Part shown: positions 43,575 to 51,296 of the stretch, in pieces
Numbering within the stretch: the first letter of the stretch is position 1
How the letters are laid out: each line of letters opens with the position of its first letter
From: Flavobacterium sp. MC2016-06
GTDB taxonomy: Bacteria; Bacteroidota; Bacteroidia; Flavobacteriales; Flavobacteriaceae
Direction of reading: 5' to 3'
Length of the DNA: 64,000 nucleotides
NCBI RefSeq assembly: GCF_009711165.2
Contig: NZ_WMID02000022.1
Span: 19,475 to 83,474 of the forward strand
Translations under genes and position numbers: made by a program
Notes under the pieces: model-generated
Database searches by the model: none
Seen by the model: the letters and a program-made list of their open reading frames with translations, nothing else
What the model was told of the DNA's origin: nothing

Positions 43575-44480
43575 ATGAGCAAAGAATTTAATGTATTATC
43601 AACGTTCGACGGTATGAGCTGCGGCCAGCTTGCACTTAACGTTGCGGGTGTATCATATACCAACTATTACGCAAGCGAAATCGACCGATACGCAAAACAA
43701 GTTACACAATCCAACTATCCCGATACAATCCAGCTGGGCGATGTGACCACAATTACAGCCGACCAGCTACCACATATCAACCTGCTGATTGGCGGCTCGC
43801 CTTGCCAAAACCTAAGTATTGCAACCATCAACAATATAAAACACAATAAAGGCTTACAGGGTGAAAAGTCAAAGCTATTTTACGAGTACTTGCGATTGCT
43901 GCATCAACTCGAGCCGCAATACTTTCTTTTCGAGAATGTCGCAAGTATGACCAACGCAAACAAAGACCTGATAACGCAAGCATTGGGAGTTGAACCGATA
44001 AAGATAAACTCGAACCGTACAACCGCGCAAGACCGCGAACGCTACTATTGGTCAAACATTCCAACGCTAACCCAGCCAGCCGACCGCAACATCATTCTAA
44101 GCGATATAATCGAACCAAACCCACCAGCTAAGTATTGGTACACTCAAACGCATACGTACAACGGTGATAACGAAAAGATACAAGCAACCCTAGACATCAA
44201 CGGTCACGACATCTTAAAGCGTGTGTACAATCTCAACGGCAAATGCGGCACGCTGACGTGCGTAAGCGGTGGGAACACTCAAAAAAAAGTCTATCAAAAC
44301 GGAAAATGTAGGAAGTTAACACCATTGGAGTATGAGCGATTGCAAAACGTACCTGATAACTATACATCAGGAGTAAGTGATTCTCAACGTTACAATATGC
44401 TTGGTAATGGTTGGACTATCGGAGTAATTGCCCATTTTTTTAAAAATTTGAACGAAAATACATCAAGAAAAGTTAATTAA
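43575..44480 (+). CDS. DNA cytosine-5 methyltransferase
   Basis: 301 aa. Motif I STFDGMSCGQLAL (about residues 9-21), motif IV with catalytic cysteine GGSPCQNLS (about 74-82), motif VI FLFENVASM (about 117), motif VIII TTAQDRERYYW, and motifs IX-X LTPLEYERLQNVPDNYT and YNMLGNGWTIGV. All key motifs are present, with a short target recognition region. No restriction enzyme gene is adjacent, so it is an orphan, probably protecting phage DNA or marking the origin. It is the first gene to the right of the palindrome array. Confidence 0.92.
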   Translation: MSKEFNVLSTFDGMSCGQLALNVAGVSYTNYYASEIDRYAKQVTQSNYPDTIQLGDVTTITADQLPHINLLIGGSPCQNLSIATINNIKHNKGLQGEKSKLFYEYLRLLHQLEPQYFLFENVASMTNANKDLITQALGVEPIKINSNRTTAQDRERYYWSNIPTLTQPADRNIILSDIIEPNPPAKYWYTQTHTYNGDNEKIQATLDINGHDILKRVYNLNGKCGTLTCVSGGNTQKKVYQNGKCRKLTPLEYERLQNVPDNYTSGVSDSQRYNMLGNGWTIGVIAHFFKNLNENTSRKVN

Positions 44481-44637
44481 AAATTAAATGTCTTGTGTGA
44501 TTGGGAAATATGTATTTAATTCGCTGTCTATTATTGTTGAATATCTAATAGATGGATTACGACCACGACAAAGATATAATAAATGATTTAGATATTTTTA
44601 TCAAATTTTACTTTAACAAAAAATTAACATTCAGAGT

Positions 44638-44958
44638 ATGGCGATTTACACAAAAAATTATGATTATTTAAGCGACCCAATAACGGTAAACGGAAAAGAA
44701 TATGTTCCTGATTTTATTATTGCATTTCCTGTTGATAAGGATGCTGTAAATTTAGAAAAATGCACTTGTGTATTTACGATTCGTAATAGTGAAAATCTAA
44801 TCTTAAGAGATTATGTCGGTGCAGAATATTTTGAATTACTGAATAATGAAAACATAAAGAAGTCAATAAACGGTTATCTGCCTGAGCACGTTAATTGTTT
44901 TACAGAAACTTTTTTTCCGTTAGAAGATTTTTTAAAAGAGAAAGGCTTTAATATTTAG
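44638..44958 (+). CDS. Hypothetical phage protein, 106 aa
   Basis: Unrecognised. A soluble alpha/beta protein (ITVNGKEYVPDFIIAFPVDK, CTCVFTIRNSENLILRDY). It is 157 bp after the methyltransferase, and the gap contains only short overlapping frames. Codon use is more AT-rich than the virion genes, so it may be an accessory gene. Confidence 0.58.
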   Translation: MAIYTKNYDYLSDPITVNGKEYVPDFIIAFPVDKDAVNLEKCTCVFTIRNSENLILRDYVGAEYFELLNNENIKKSINGYLPEHVNCFTETFFPLEDFLKEKGFNI

Positions 44959-45038
44959 TTGATGTTAATAATAAGATAAATCAATTTTACTATAGAAAAC
45001 ACTTATTATTAAAACTGGCTTAATCAGAAATTGTGTAG

Positions 45039-45136
45039 TACCTTTGTGGAACAATTACGCAGGGCTACAAATAGTAACACCGCTTTAGAGACTATCTATT
45101 GTTTTAAACGATACAGGTCTTTAAAGCGGTTTTTTG
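45039..45136 (+). ncRNA. Candidate small phage RNA
   Basis: TACCTTTG (45039-45046) is a good -7 box, though the -33 match is weak. About 30 bp further a 14-bp stem starts: ACCGCTTTAGAGAC (45079-45092) pairs with GTCTTTAAAGCGGT (45117-45130, one G-U pair), followed by TTTTTT. There is no open frame in between. This defines a possible transcript of about 85 nt. It could instead be a leader attenuator for the following frameshifted gene. Confidence 0.5.
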
Positions 45137-45171
45137 TGCTCTATACTGAACGATAAGACAAAAAACGATAT

Positions 45172-45533
45172 ATGGTACAACCAAACGAAAAAGACCTGCA
45201 AACGTCCTTAAAAAAGGTTTGCTAGTAATTAAGATAACCAGCACCAAAGAAGTAACGCAAAAGGCACTTAAAGAACTGTTCAACCCAATGGACGAAAACC
45301 ACATCGATAACGATAGGCAGTTATATGCAATGACATACAGCGCAAACGGTATGCAAAAGATAATCCTAACAGATTTGAACACGTCCGTACAGGTGCAGCC
45401 GTTCCACTTTATAATTATGCGTTTCGATTCGGAACTCGTAACGGAATACACCGATAAAATGACAAGAATAATTAAACAGCAATTTGAGATATGCAACCAA
45501 CAAAATACAGTAGAGAAACAGGTGCAGGGATAG
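45172..45533 (+). CDS. Phage protein with a -1 frameshift at A_AAA_AAG
   Basis: ATG 45172 opens a 17-codon frame (MVQPNEKDLQTSLKK...) that stops at 45225. It contains the canonical slippery heptamer A_AAA_AAG at 45210-45216. A -1 slip continues GLLVIKITSTKEVTQKALKE to the stop at 45531-45533, giving 120 aa. The downstream frame otherwise has only a poorly placed TTG (45219). Either programmed frameshifting or an A-run mutation explains it. The protein is unrecognised. It overlaps the next gene by 43 bp. Confidence 0.55.
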
Positions 45534-45793
45534 CACAGATAAAAGTAACATTCAACATAACGAGTAATGACATTGAAGATGCGATTTTTTCCTTGATTGA
45601 AATAAATAACAACATACCAACTAAAACTCAAGTAATTGACCATATTAGGTATATTGCTAGGTTTATGGTGAGTGGGGGTCGCTTGTCATTTGGTAACGAT
45701 TATGAAGATTATTTGCAATACAAAGACAAGGTAATCGAGACAGCAAATAAACTGTTTCCACAATTTTACAAAGATTACAGGGCTAAAGCTTAA
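45491..45793 (+). CDS. Hypothetical phage protein, 100 aa
   Basis: Unrecognised, soluble, mostly helical: MQPTKYSRETGAGIAQIKVT, then TQVIDHIRYIARFMVSGG and a C-terminal helix. Its N-terminus has the same general layout as the preceding product (QP, then KI/KVT and a helix), so they may be distant relatives. Probably in one transcript with it. Confidence 0.6.
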   Translation: MQPTKYSRETGAGIAQIKVTFNITSNDIEDAIFSLIEINNNIPTKTQVIDHIRYIARFMVSGGRLSFGNDYEDYLQYKDKVIETANKLFPQFYKDYRAKA

Positions 45794-45843
45794 TGAAAAA
45801 GAAATATATTTGATGCAGGATAATTATCTATTAAACGATTACT

Positions 45844-46536
45844 ATGAACAGAAGAAGCGTGTTAAAAAATCTGAATGCCAATAAAAAAACAAAAGTTGAA
45901 GATAAAACAAACATTGAAAAACTCATCGAAAAATTAAAGGTCAATTCTCAACCTGTAACTGTTCCTGTTATTCCTGAAACTTATTCGAAAGAACTTCAAT
46001 GTTATTACAATGTAGAGCAGAAGATTGAAAAAGACGGTGGTAAAATACATTACGGATGGAACATACATCAACTAGCAACATTGATTGAGGGTGAGCATCA
46101 CGCAGTTTGGGAAAACGATAAGGGCGAGCTAATCGATATAACCCCAAATCAAGACAGAACAACTGAAATATTATTTTGCTCAGATGAAAAAACAACATAC
46201 AGTGGTGTAAACATTGGAAATATAAGAATGAATATCACTGATAATAAAATGGTTGATGATATAATCTTGTTTTATGAAACGAATGACTTATTTTGGACTT
46301 ATGGTGAAAGAAAAGATGAAGAGGTTGTTAATATGCCGACAATTATTGTAAAGATGATTGAGAGTTTTAACGGTGTGATTTATCAACTTGAACAACAAGT
46401 AAAAAAAGGTGATAATCATAATAGTCTTTGTGTTTGTGGAAGCGGTAAAATTTATTCAAAATGTCATAGCGTCTTGTTGAAAAACGACAGACTACAATAC
46501 ATTAAAGAAGCAAAGAAAATAAAATCAAAGATGTAA
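45844..46536 (+). CDS. SEC-C zinc-motif protein
   Basis: 230 aa. The C-terminus carries a SEC-C motif, CVCGSGKIYSKCH (about residues 197-209), which binds zinc in SecA and many other proteins. The larger N-terminal domain (SKELQCYYNVEQKIEKDG, HYGWNIHQLATLIEGEHHAV) is not recognised. SEC-C domains are often attached to nuclease or regulatory modules, but no active site is evident. It is AT-rich and has its own spacing, consistent with an accessory gene. Confidence 0.65.
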   Translation: MNRRSVLKNLNANKKTKVEDKTNIEKLIEKLKVNSQPVTVPVIPETYSKELQCYYNVEQKIEKDGGKIHYGWNIHQLATLIEGEHHAVWENDKGELIDITPNQDRTTEILFCSDEKTTYSGVNIGNIRMNITDNKMVDDIILFYETNDLFWTYGERKDEEVVNMPTIIVKMIESFNGVIYQLEQQVKKGDNHNSLCVCGSGKIYSKCHSVLLKNDRLQYIKEAKKIKSKM

Positions 46537-46679
46537 TTTAGTTACAATTTGGAGCAGTTCAGAAGAACACCGCACCAACTAAATGAAATAATTTTGCTGA
46601 TTCTAAACAACACAAGAGTTAATCGATAGGATTATCTTTAAAGAATCAAAAATAAATCAATAACCTTTAAATAAAATTT

Positions 46680-47042
46680 ATGTTTACACTAAGTATTTTA
46701 CAACAGTATTCAAGCGTACCAGTTATTTCAGTTTCGCAATCACTAGTAAATCCTCAAATTTCAATAATTAAAATCAATGGAAAAATAGAAACTGCACAGC
46801 TTATGAGTGATATAGTTAGAAAAGCAATAGTAGTTAATAATGGTTACGAATATGGAGAATCTACGGGAAATGCATTGATAGACCACGCTTATACTGATTT
46901 GTATATGTTTTATATGCCAACTGGTTTAAATGAAGAAATTGATTATTGGAATCACGACCAAGTTTTAATTGAGGTCTTGTCTTATGAACTTAGTAATTTG
47001 GATTCAGATTCTGTTTTGAAGGTATTAACTAATAGAAAGTAA
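46680..47042 (+). CDS. Hypothetical phage protein, 120 aa
   Basis: Unrecognised soluble protein (FTLSILQQYSSVPVISVSQS, EYGESTGNALIDHAY). An intrinsic terminator follows 32 bp downstream, so it ends the early-right transcript. Confidence 0.58.
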   Translation: MFTLSILQQYSSVPVISVSQSLVNPQISIIKINGKIETAQLMSDIVRKAIVVNNGYEYGESTGNALIDHAYTDLYMFYMPTGLNEEIDYWNHDQVLIEVLSYELSNLDSDSVLKVLTNRK

Positions 47043-47073
47043 GTATTGTTAAAAATCACCAATTGCAACAGAT

Positions 47074-47110
47074 TAAAAAAACCAACATCATTTGATGTTG
47101 GTTTTTTTTA
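47074..47110 (+). terminator. Intrinsic terminator
   Basis: AACCAACATCA and TGATGTTGGTT form an 11-bp stem with a TT loop, followed by a run of eight T. Confidence 0.88.
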
Positions 47111-47111
47111 T

Positions 47112-47414
47112 TCACCCAAAAAAAAATTATTTTACTTTTTAATAAGCTAGTAATGAATGATTTGTGTTTTATGTCAATCCAATCGATTCAACTTTAGATA
47201 CTTATATAATTTTTTTTTTGGACACGTCTAAAAACACTCTTTACAAAAGTTTCTTTTTAGAGTATCTTTAAAGCACACTTACGAAACAACACAATTGCAG
47301 GGATTGCGGGCGTTGGGTTCGCAAAATAAATGTTATCTTTTTAAGGTAAACCCTAAACAGTTATAGATTTTATTTATACATTTGAGTTAATATAGAAAGT
47401 TAAATAAAAACGAT
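47112..47414. other. Gap upstream of the small recombinase
   Basis: About 300 bp without a supported gene. It holds T-rich tracts, a less AT-rich patch near 47300-47322, and a candidate -7 box TACATTTG at 47377-47384 that may drive the recombinase gene. No long dyad that could be a resolution site is evident. Confidence 0.4.
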
Positions 47415-48077
47415 ATGACAGCAAAATACATACGAATAAGCGATAAGTCGCAAAAAGTAGATAGACAGTTAAATGATAAGGATAAATTATACATTGATAT
47501 AATCAGCGGTAAAACACCATTCAACGAAAGGCCACAAGCCAAGCAGTTAATGCAAGATGTTGAGCAGGGATTAATTAAGCAGACGACGGTGCAGGATGTG
47601 AGCAGATTAGGCCGCAATCTAATTGATACGTTGCAAACACTGGAATATATGCACGATAAGGGCGTATGTGTGTATGTGCATAATATCGGTATGTATTCAA
47701 TGATAGATGGCAAAGAATCGCCAGCCTTTAAGATGGTAGTTACTATCTTAGCCAACATTGCTGAGCAGGAACTTAGTACACTAAAGGAACGCCAAGCCGA
47801 GGGAATCAAAGCGGCCCAAGCCAAGGGAACGTATAAGGGGCGGTTATTGGGGTCTAGTATGTCACCTGACGAACTAACAGCCAAACACCCTGACATTGTT
47901 AAGCTGCTCAAAGGCAAGGCAAAGGTAAGTTATAGAAACATTGCAAAGATAACAAGCAAAAACTTATCAACGGTGCAACGTGTATCAGATGCATACAAGA
48001 CCATCAACGCACCATTCTATTACAATGCTGACATTGACCCTTTCGCACCAAGTAAGAGCGTACCACTGCAACGATAA
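47415..48077 (+). CDS. Small serine recombinase (resolvase/invertase family)
   Basis: 220 aa. The N-terminal catalytic domain shows YIRISDKSQKVDRQ with Ser9 as likely nucleophile, VSRLGRNLIDTLQTL, and the long helix IAEQELSTLKERQAEGIKAA followed by KGTYKGR. The C-terminal helix-turn-helix is VSYRNIAKITSKNLSTVQRV. It lacks the zinc ribbon and coiled coil of large integrases, so it should resolve or invert DNA rather than integrate the phage. A hairpin terminator follows. Confidence 0.85.
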   Translation: MTAKYIRISDKSQKVDRQLNDKDKLYIDIISGKTPFNERPQAKQLMQDVEQGLIKQTTVQDVSRLGRNLIDTLQTLEYMHDKGVCVYVHNIGMYSMIDGKESPAFKMVVTILANIAEQELSTLKERQAEGIKAAQAKGTYKGRLLGSSMSPDELTAKHPDIVKLLKGKAKVSYRNIAKITSKNLSTVQRVSDAYKTINAPFYYNADIDPFAPSKSVPLQR

Positions 48078-48110
48078 GTCAAAAGTAATATCAATATCAA
48101 CTAATAACAT

Positions 48111-48137
48111 TAAGCCCTTAACGGGCTTATTCTTTTT
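48111..48137 (+). terminator. Intrinsic terminator of the small recombinase
   Basis: TAAGCCC and GGGCTTA stem around TTAAC, followed by TTCTTTTTG, 34 bp after the recombinase stop. Confidence 0.75.
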
Positions 48138-48265
48138 GTGTTCAGATTTTCGGTGTTTTTGATGCATTGGGAACGGATACGTACCTTAAACGCTCCAAGC
48201 ACTAAAAACTAAAAAACCTTATGACGTGTGAAAACGTGGTATATAAAATCGGGAAAATGCTCAAA

Positions 48266-48297
48266 TTTAGGGTGTATTGCTATTATACTTAAATTTG
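48266..48297 (+). promoter_or_regulatory. Candidate Bacteroidota promoter
   Basis: TTTA(G) at 48266, a 20-bp spacer and TAAATTTG at 48290-48297 are close to TTTG-N19-TAnnTTTG. Transcription would begin near 48304 and run through the tiny peptide gene. Confidence 0.5.
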
Positions 48298-48368
48298 CAG
48301 TGTTGGGTTGGAGCTGAAACAGAGGAGTAAGTTAAGACCGCAGCAAGTAACTTTTAATTCATAGAAAA

Positions 48369-48431
48369 ATGGTAGAATTAACCGCCTTTTTATCAATTGT
48401 ACTTTTTATAATTATTGCAATTAGAAAATAG
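48369..48431 (+). CDS. Tiny hydrophobic peptide, 20 aa
   Basis: MVELTAFLSIVLFIIIAIRK: a single membrane helix with a charged end. It lies inside a self-contained unit with a candidate promoter (48266-48297), a 5' leader of about 65 nt and a hairpin (48445-48470). The size and layout resemble small membrane toxins of type I systems or phage regulatory peptides, but no antisense RNA has been identified. Confidence 0.42.
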   Translation: MVELTAFLSIVLFIIIAIRK

Positions 48432-48444
48432 ACTAAAACAAAAC

Positions 48445-48475
48445 GCCCTAGTGAGTAACTTTCCTAGGGCTTATT
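48445..48475. terminator. Hairpin after the tiny peptide
   Basis: GCCCTAG (48445-48451) pairs with CTAGGGC (48464-48470); the T tail is weak (TTATTTA). It could end both the tiny peptide unit and the leftward-facing integrase transcript. Confidence 0.55.
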
Positions 48476-48563
48476 TAGAAATTTTCAATCGTGGCATAAC
48501 CCCTTACAGAATTAATTATAAATTCGTCTAAACTTTTGGGAGCAATTCAGTTAATCGTTTTTT

Positions 48564-50381
48564 CTATAACGGTATTTTATATATATGCGTGCTGTTAAGT
48601 GTATTTGTTTTAATTGGGTATGAATTTTCAATTGAGATTAAATCATCAGGCGCGATATTGATTATATAAAAATCATAAGTATCACCACCATCTACGTAGA
48701 CATTTTTATTTTCTTCAACCTCTTGCAATAATTTAGATGGGTCATTAAGCAAAATATTTTTTCGATATATTGGTCTGTAATCCATTCCATTCACTGAAAC
48801 ATATTCGTATTTCATAGGTCTTGAAATTAATCCTCTAATGTTTAAGAATAATTTAAATGGATGTCCGATTTCTTTTCCACCATAATTAATAAAAACACTT
48901 GCTAAGACTGTCTTAGCGTCTAATTTGTTTATTATGACCCTTGATATAAATTGATTAAAAAGTGTCTTTAATTCTACTCTATTATCTTTTGCATCTATAA
49001 GCATTTGTATAGTTGCTTGCTTGTCATTTTGTTTCTCAAATATTTTTTTATTTTGAAAAATTTCTTCACTCAATAAATTAATCTTGATTGTAAGTTCCAA
49101 TTCGCTTTGATTGATTTCAGCCTGTTTTTTTTCAAATATTGCTGAATCAACTTTATCATCAAGATACAAGTCTAACAAACGCTTTTTTTCATTTTCTTTT
49201 TTTCCAAAAGCAGTCTGTGCAATTTTTAAATCACTTTCAAGTGATTCTATTTTTGTTTTTAATTCTGCAAACAAATCCACCTTGTTCATCTGAATATAAT
49301 TTGCTAGTCGCCCACTACTTACAAACTCTGTATAAATAGCAGATTCCAGCAAGGATATGTTAATACCAATATTTCCGCAATTCCCGCCTTTTATTAGCCT
49401 TGACGAACATATATAAACCTTGTCACCGCCTTCAACGGGTTTGAATTTTGCAAAGTAATTACGGCCACAACAACCACAAATGAGCAAATCTTTTAATAAA
49501 TATGTATATGTTGTTAGATAATTTCGGTGTGTTTTGGTAGCGGTAATTTCGTTACACTCTTTATACAACTGTTCCGAAATAATTGCAGGTGCAGGATATA
49601 GATTTCCTTTAAATCTTCTTTGTCCGTAGTAGAGTGGGTTCTTAATAATTTTATCAATAACAGCATCATTCCAAGTTACTTTATCGGCTGTTTTTTCAGT
49701 GCGAAATTTCATCAGCTGATTGCCGTAAGACTTTTGTGTTCTCGTTGGAACTTCCTTATAATTTAGAATATTTGCAATTGCTTTAAAACCATTCCCTTGT
49801 TTGTATAATTTGAATATTTCTTTTATTATTTCAGCTTCTTCATCTTCTATAATAAGTTTTTTGTCTTCATCTTTGGCGTAACCATAAGGCAGGTTTTTAG
49901 AACCGCCCGCATTACCATTTACAACGCTTTGTAATAGTCCCGACTTAGACCTTTTTTTCATCGTTTTACTTTCGCTATCTGCAAACTCCATCAACACTTG
50001 CAAGATGATGTTCATAATTGAATCACGTTCCCCATTTTCGTCAAGTGTTTGTCTATTGATTGACGTAATGAATACTGGAATTTTTTTATCGGTCAAATCA
50101 TCTAGTAGATTTCTTGTTGCTCTTGGTTCACGACCAAGACGGCTCAATTCTGTACAGTAGATTCTCGAAAAATAAGTAGGGTCATTATCAGTTATGGAAA
50201 GTAGTTTACTTAACTGTGGTCGAGCTTCATTTTCTTTATAACCTGAAATCTGTTCAGCAAATATTTCAATACTATTTTCACTAAATTTATCACCGATAGC
50301 TGTTAAGCAATCTGAAATTTGGCGTTGATAATCTTGCTTGTCAACTGTTGAAACCCTTGCGTATATTGCTACTTTGCTCAT
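48564..50381 (-). CDS. Large serine integrase
   Basis: 605 aa from the ATG at 50381; a start at 50414 would add eleven residues. The catalytic domain starts VAIYARVSTVDKQDYQRQ with Ser11 as nucleophile. A recombinase domain (LPYGYAKDEDKKLIIEDEEA), a zinc ribbon (CGCCGRNYF ... YICSSRLIKGGNCGN) and a long coiled coil (LKTKIESLESDLKIAQTAFG onward) follow, as in phage integrases of the phiC31/Bxb1 type. The start codon is 56 bp from attR and the gene points inwards, the standard position. A directionality factor would be required for excision; none is recognised. Confidence 0.95.
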   Translation of the reverse strand: MSKVAIYARVSTVDKQDYQRQISDCLTAIGDKFSENSIEIFAEQISGYKENEARPQLSKLLSITDNDPTYFSRIYCTELSRLGREPRATRNLLDDLTDKKIPVFITSINRQTLDENGERDSIMNIILQVLMEFADSESKTMKKRSKSGLLQSVVNGNAGGSKNLPYGYAKDEDKKLIIEDEEAEIIKEIFKLYKQGNGFKAIANILNYKEVPTRTQKSYGNQLMKFRTEKTADKVTWNDAVIDKIIKNPLYYGQRRFKGNLYPAPAIISEQLYKECNEITATKTHRNYLTTYTYLLKDLLICGCCGRNYFAKFKPVEGGDKVYICSSRLIKGGNCGNIGINISLLESAIYTEFVSSGRLANYIQMNKVDLFAELKTKIESLESDLKIAQTAFGKKENEKKRLLDLYLDDKVDSAIFEKKQAEINQSELELTIKINLLSEEIFQNKKIFEKQNDKQATIQMLIDAKDNRVELKTLFNQFISRVIINKLDAKTVLASVFINYGGKEIGHPFKLFLNIRGLISRPMKYEYVSVNGMDYRPIYRKNILLNDPSKLLQEVEENKNVYVDGGDTYDFYIINIAPDDLISIENSYPIKTNTLNSTHIYKIPL

Positions 50382-50410
50382 AATGTTAAGTGTTTTGATA
50401 TTGCAAATAT

Positions 50411-50439
50411 ACACCGCACATTTTAATAAAACAACAAAT
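50411..50439. other. attR, right prophage junction
   Basis: Phage DNA (CCGCACATTTTAATAAAACAAC and so on) ends at AAT 50437-50439; comM continues with GTGGCGCTGG at 50440. The phage-side arm aligns with the reverse complement of the arm at attL (about 16 of 22 positions), centred on AA at 50437-50438. Those two bases are the likely crossover dinucleotide. Confidence 0.88.
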
Positions 50440-51138
50440 GTGGCGCTGGTTGGTGGCGGCAGTTATCCGCAGCCGGGAGAAATCTCGATGGCGCACAACG
50501 GCGTTTTATTTTTGGATGAATTACCCGAATTCAAACGTGATGTTTTAGAAGTAATGCGTCAGCCGTTAGAAGATCGTGAAGTTACGATTTCGAGAGCTAA
50601 ATTTACAGTAACTTATCCGTCATCGTTTATGCTTGTGGCAAGTATGAATCCGAGTCCGAGTGGTTTTTTTAACGATCCGAGTATGCCCAATACTTCTTCG
50701 CCACACGAAATGCAGCGCTATTTAAGCAAGGTTTCTGGACCTTTGTTAGATCGAATTGACATTCATATAGAAGTTACGCCAGTTCCTTTTGAGAAATTAG
50801 CCGATGATAGAAAAGCAGAAAGCAGTGTAGAAATCAGAAAACGGGTCACTGCAGCGCGAGAAATTCAAACCAAAAGATTTCAAGAAATGGAAAACATCCA
50901 TTACAATGCGCAAATGAGCAGTAAACTTATCCGCGAATATTGTGTTTTAGACCAACAGTCCAAAGATTTACTAAAAACAGCCATGGAACGACTCAATCTT
51001 TCCGCCAGAGCTTACGATAGAATCCTAAAAGTTTCCCGCACAATTGCCGATCTAGATAATGCACCCCAAATAATTCCATCCCACATTGCCGAAGCAATCC
51101 AATACAGAAGTTTAGATCGCGAAGGCTGGCTGGGATAA
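50440..51138 (+). pseudogene. comM: comM/yifB AAA+ ATPase, 3' half
   Basis: Continues exactly where the half ending at 13837 stops: VALVGGGSYPQPGEISMAHN, Walker B GVLFLDELPEF, sensor-like SMNPSPSG, and the arginine-finger and C-terminal region (LDRIDIHIEV, LSARAYDRILKVSRTIADL). It has no start of its own; a chance frame opens within the integrase promoter at 50338. 232 codons plus stop complete a 511-aa protein after excision. Confidence 0.95.
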
Positions 51139-51230
51139 AGGGGATTTTAGATTGTTGATTTTAGATTGTTGAATTTAGATTTGATTAACCTTGTCTGAAA
51201 TAGCTTGAATTTAGGAAATATTGAAAATAA

Positions 51231-51260
51231 AAAAGGATAGCTAATTTAGCTATCCTTAAA
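51231..51260. terminator. Hairpin terminator
   Basis: AAGGATAGCTAA and TTAGCTATCCTT form a palindrome with flanking A and T runs between comM (rightward) and the peroxiredoxin gene (leftward). Confidence 0.8.
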
Positions 51261-51296
51261 ATTTAAAACGATAAACTATTTGATTTTTTGTTCAAA

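Larger units (their letters stand above)
13835..50439. mobile_element. Prophage of about 36.6 kb inserted in comM
   Basis: A tailed-phage genome with terminase, capsid, portal, tape measure, fibre, endolysin and a large serine integrase. It is bounded by AAT at both ends and splits comM in frame. No sheath, baseplate wedge or transposase genes are seen, so a siphovirus-like temperate phage is inferred rather than a myovirus or Mu-like phage. The structural and lysis genes look intact. The structural region is less AT-rich than the host flanks. Confidence 0.95.

Noticed and set aside
44552..44671. A 39-codon frame before the 106-aa gene.
   Set aside because: It overlaps the start of a better-supported gene and has low-complexity content.
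47387..47917. A long minus-strand frame opposite the small recombinase.
   Set aside because: The plus-strand gene has clear serine recombinase motifs; the antisense peptide has none.
13835..50439. A Mu-like transposable phage.
   Set aside because: There is no DDE transposase or MuB-like gene; a large serine integrase lies at attR and the ends show a 3-bp identity with in-frame restoration of comM.
13835..50439. Integration at a tRNA gene.
   Set aside because: Neither junction has a tRNA; both lie inside comM.
50338..50439. A start for the comM 3' half inside the integrase promoter.
   Set aside because: The frame is open by chance; the added residues are the antisense of the integrase N-terminus and not ComM-like.
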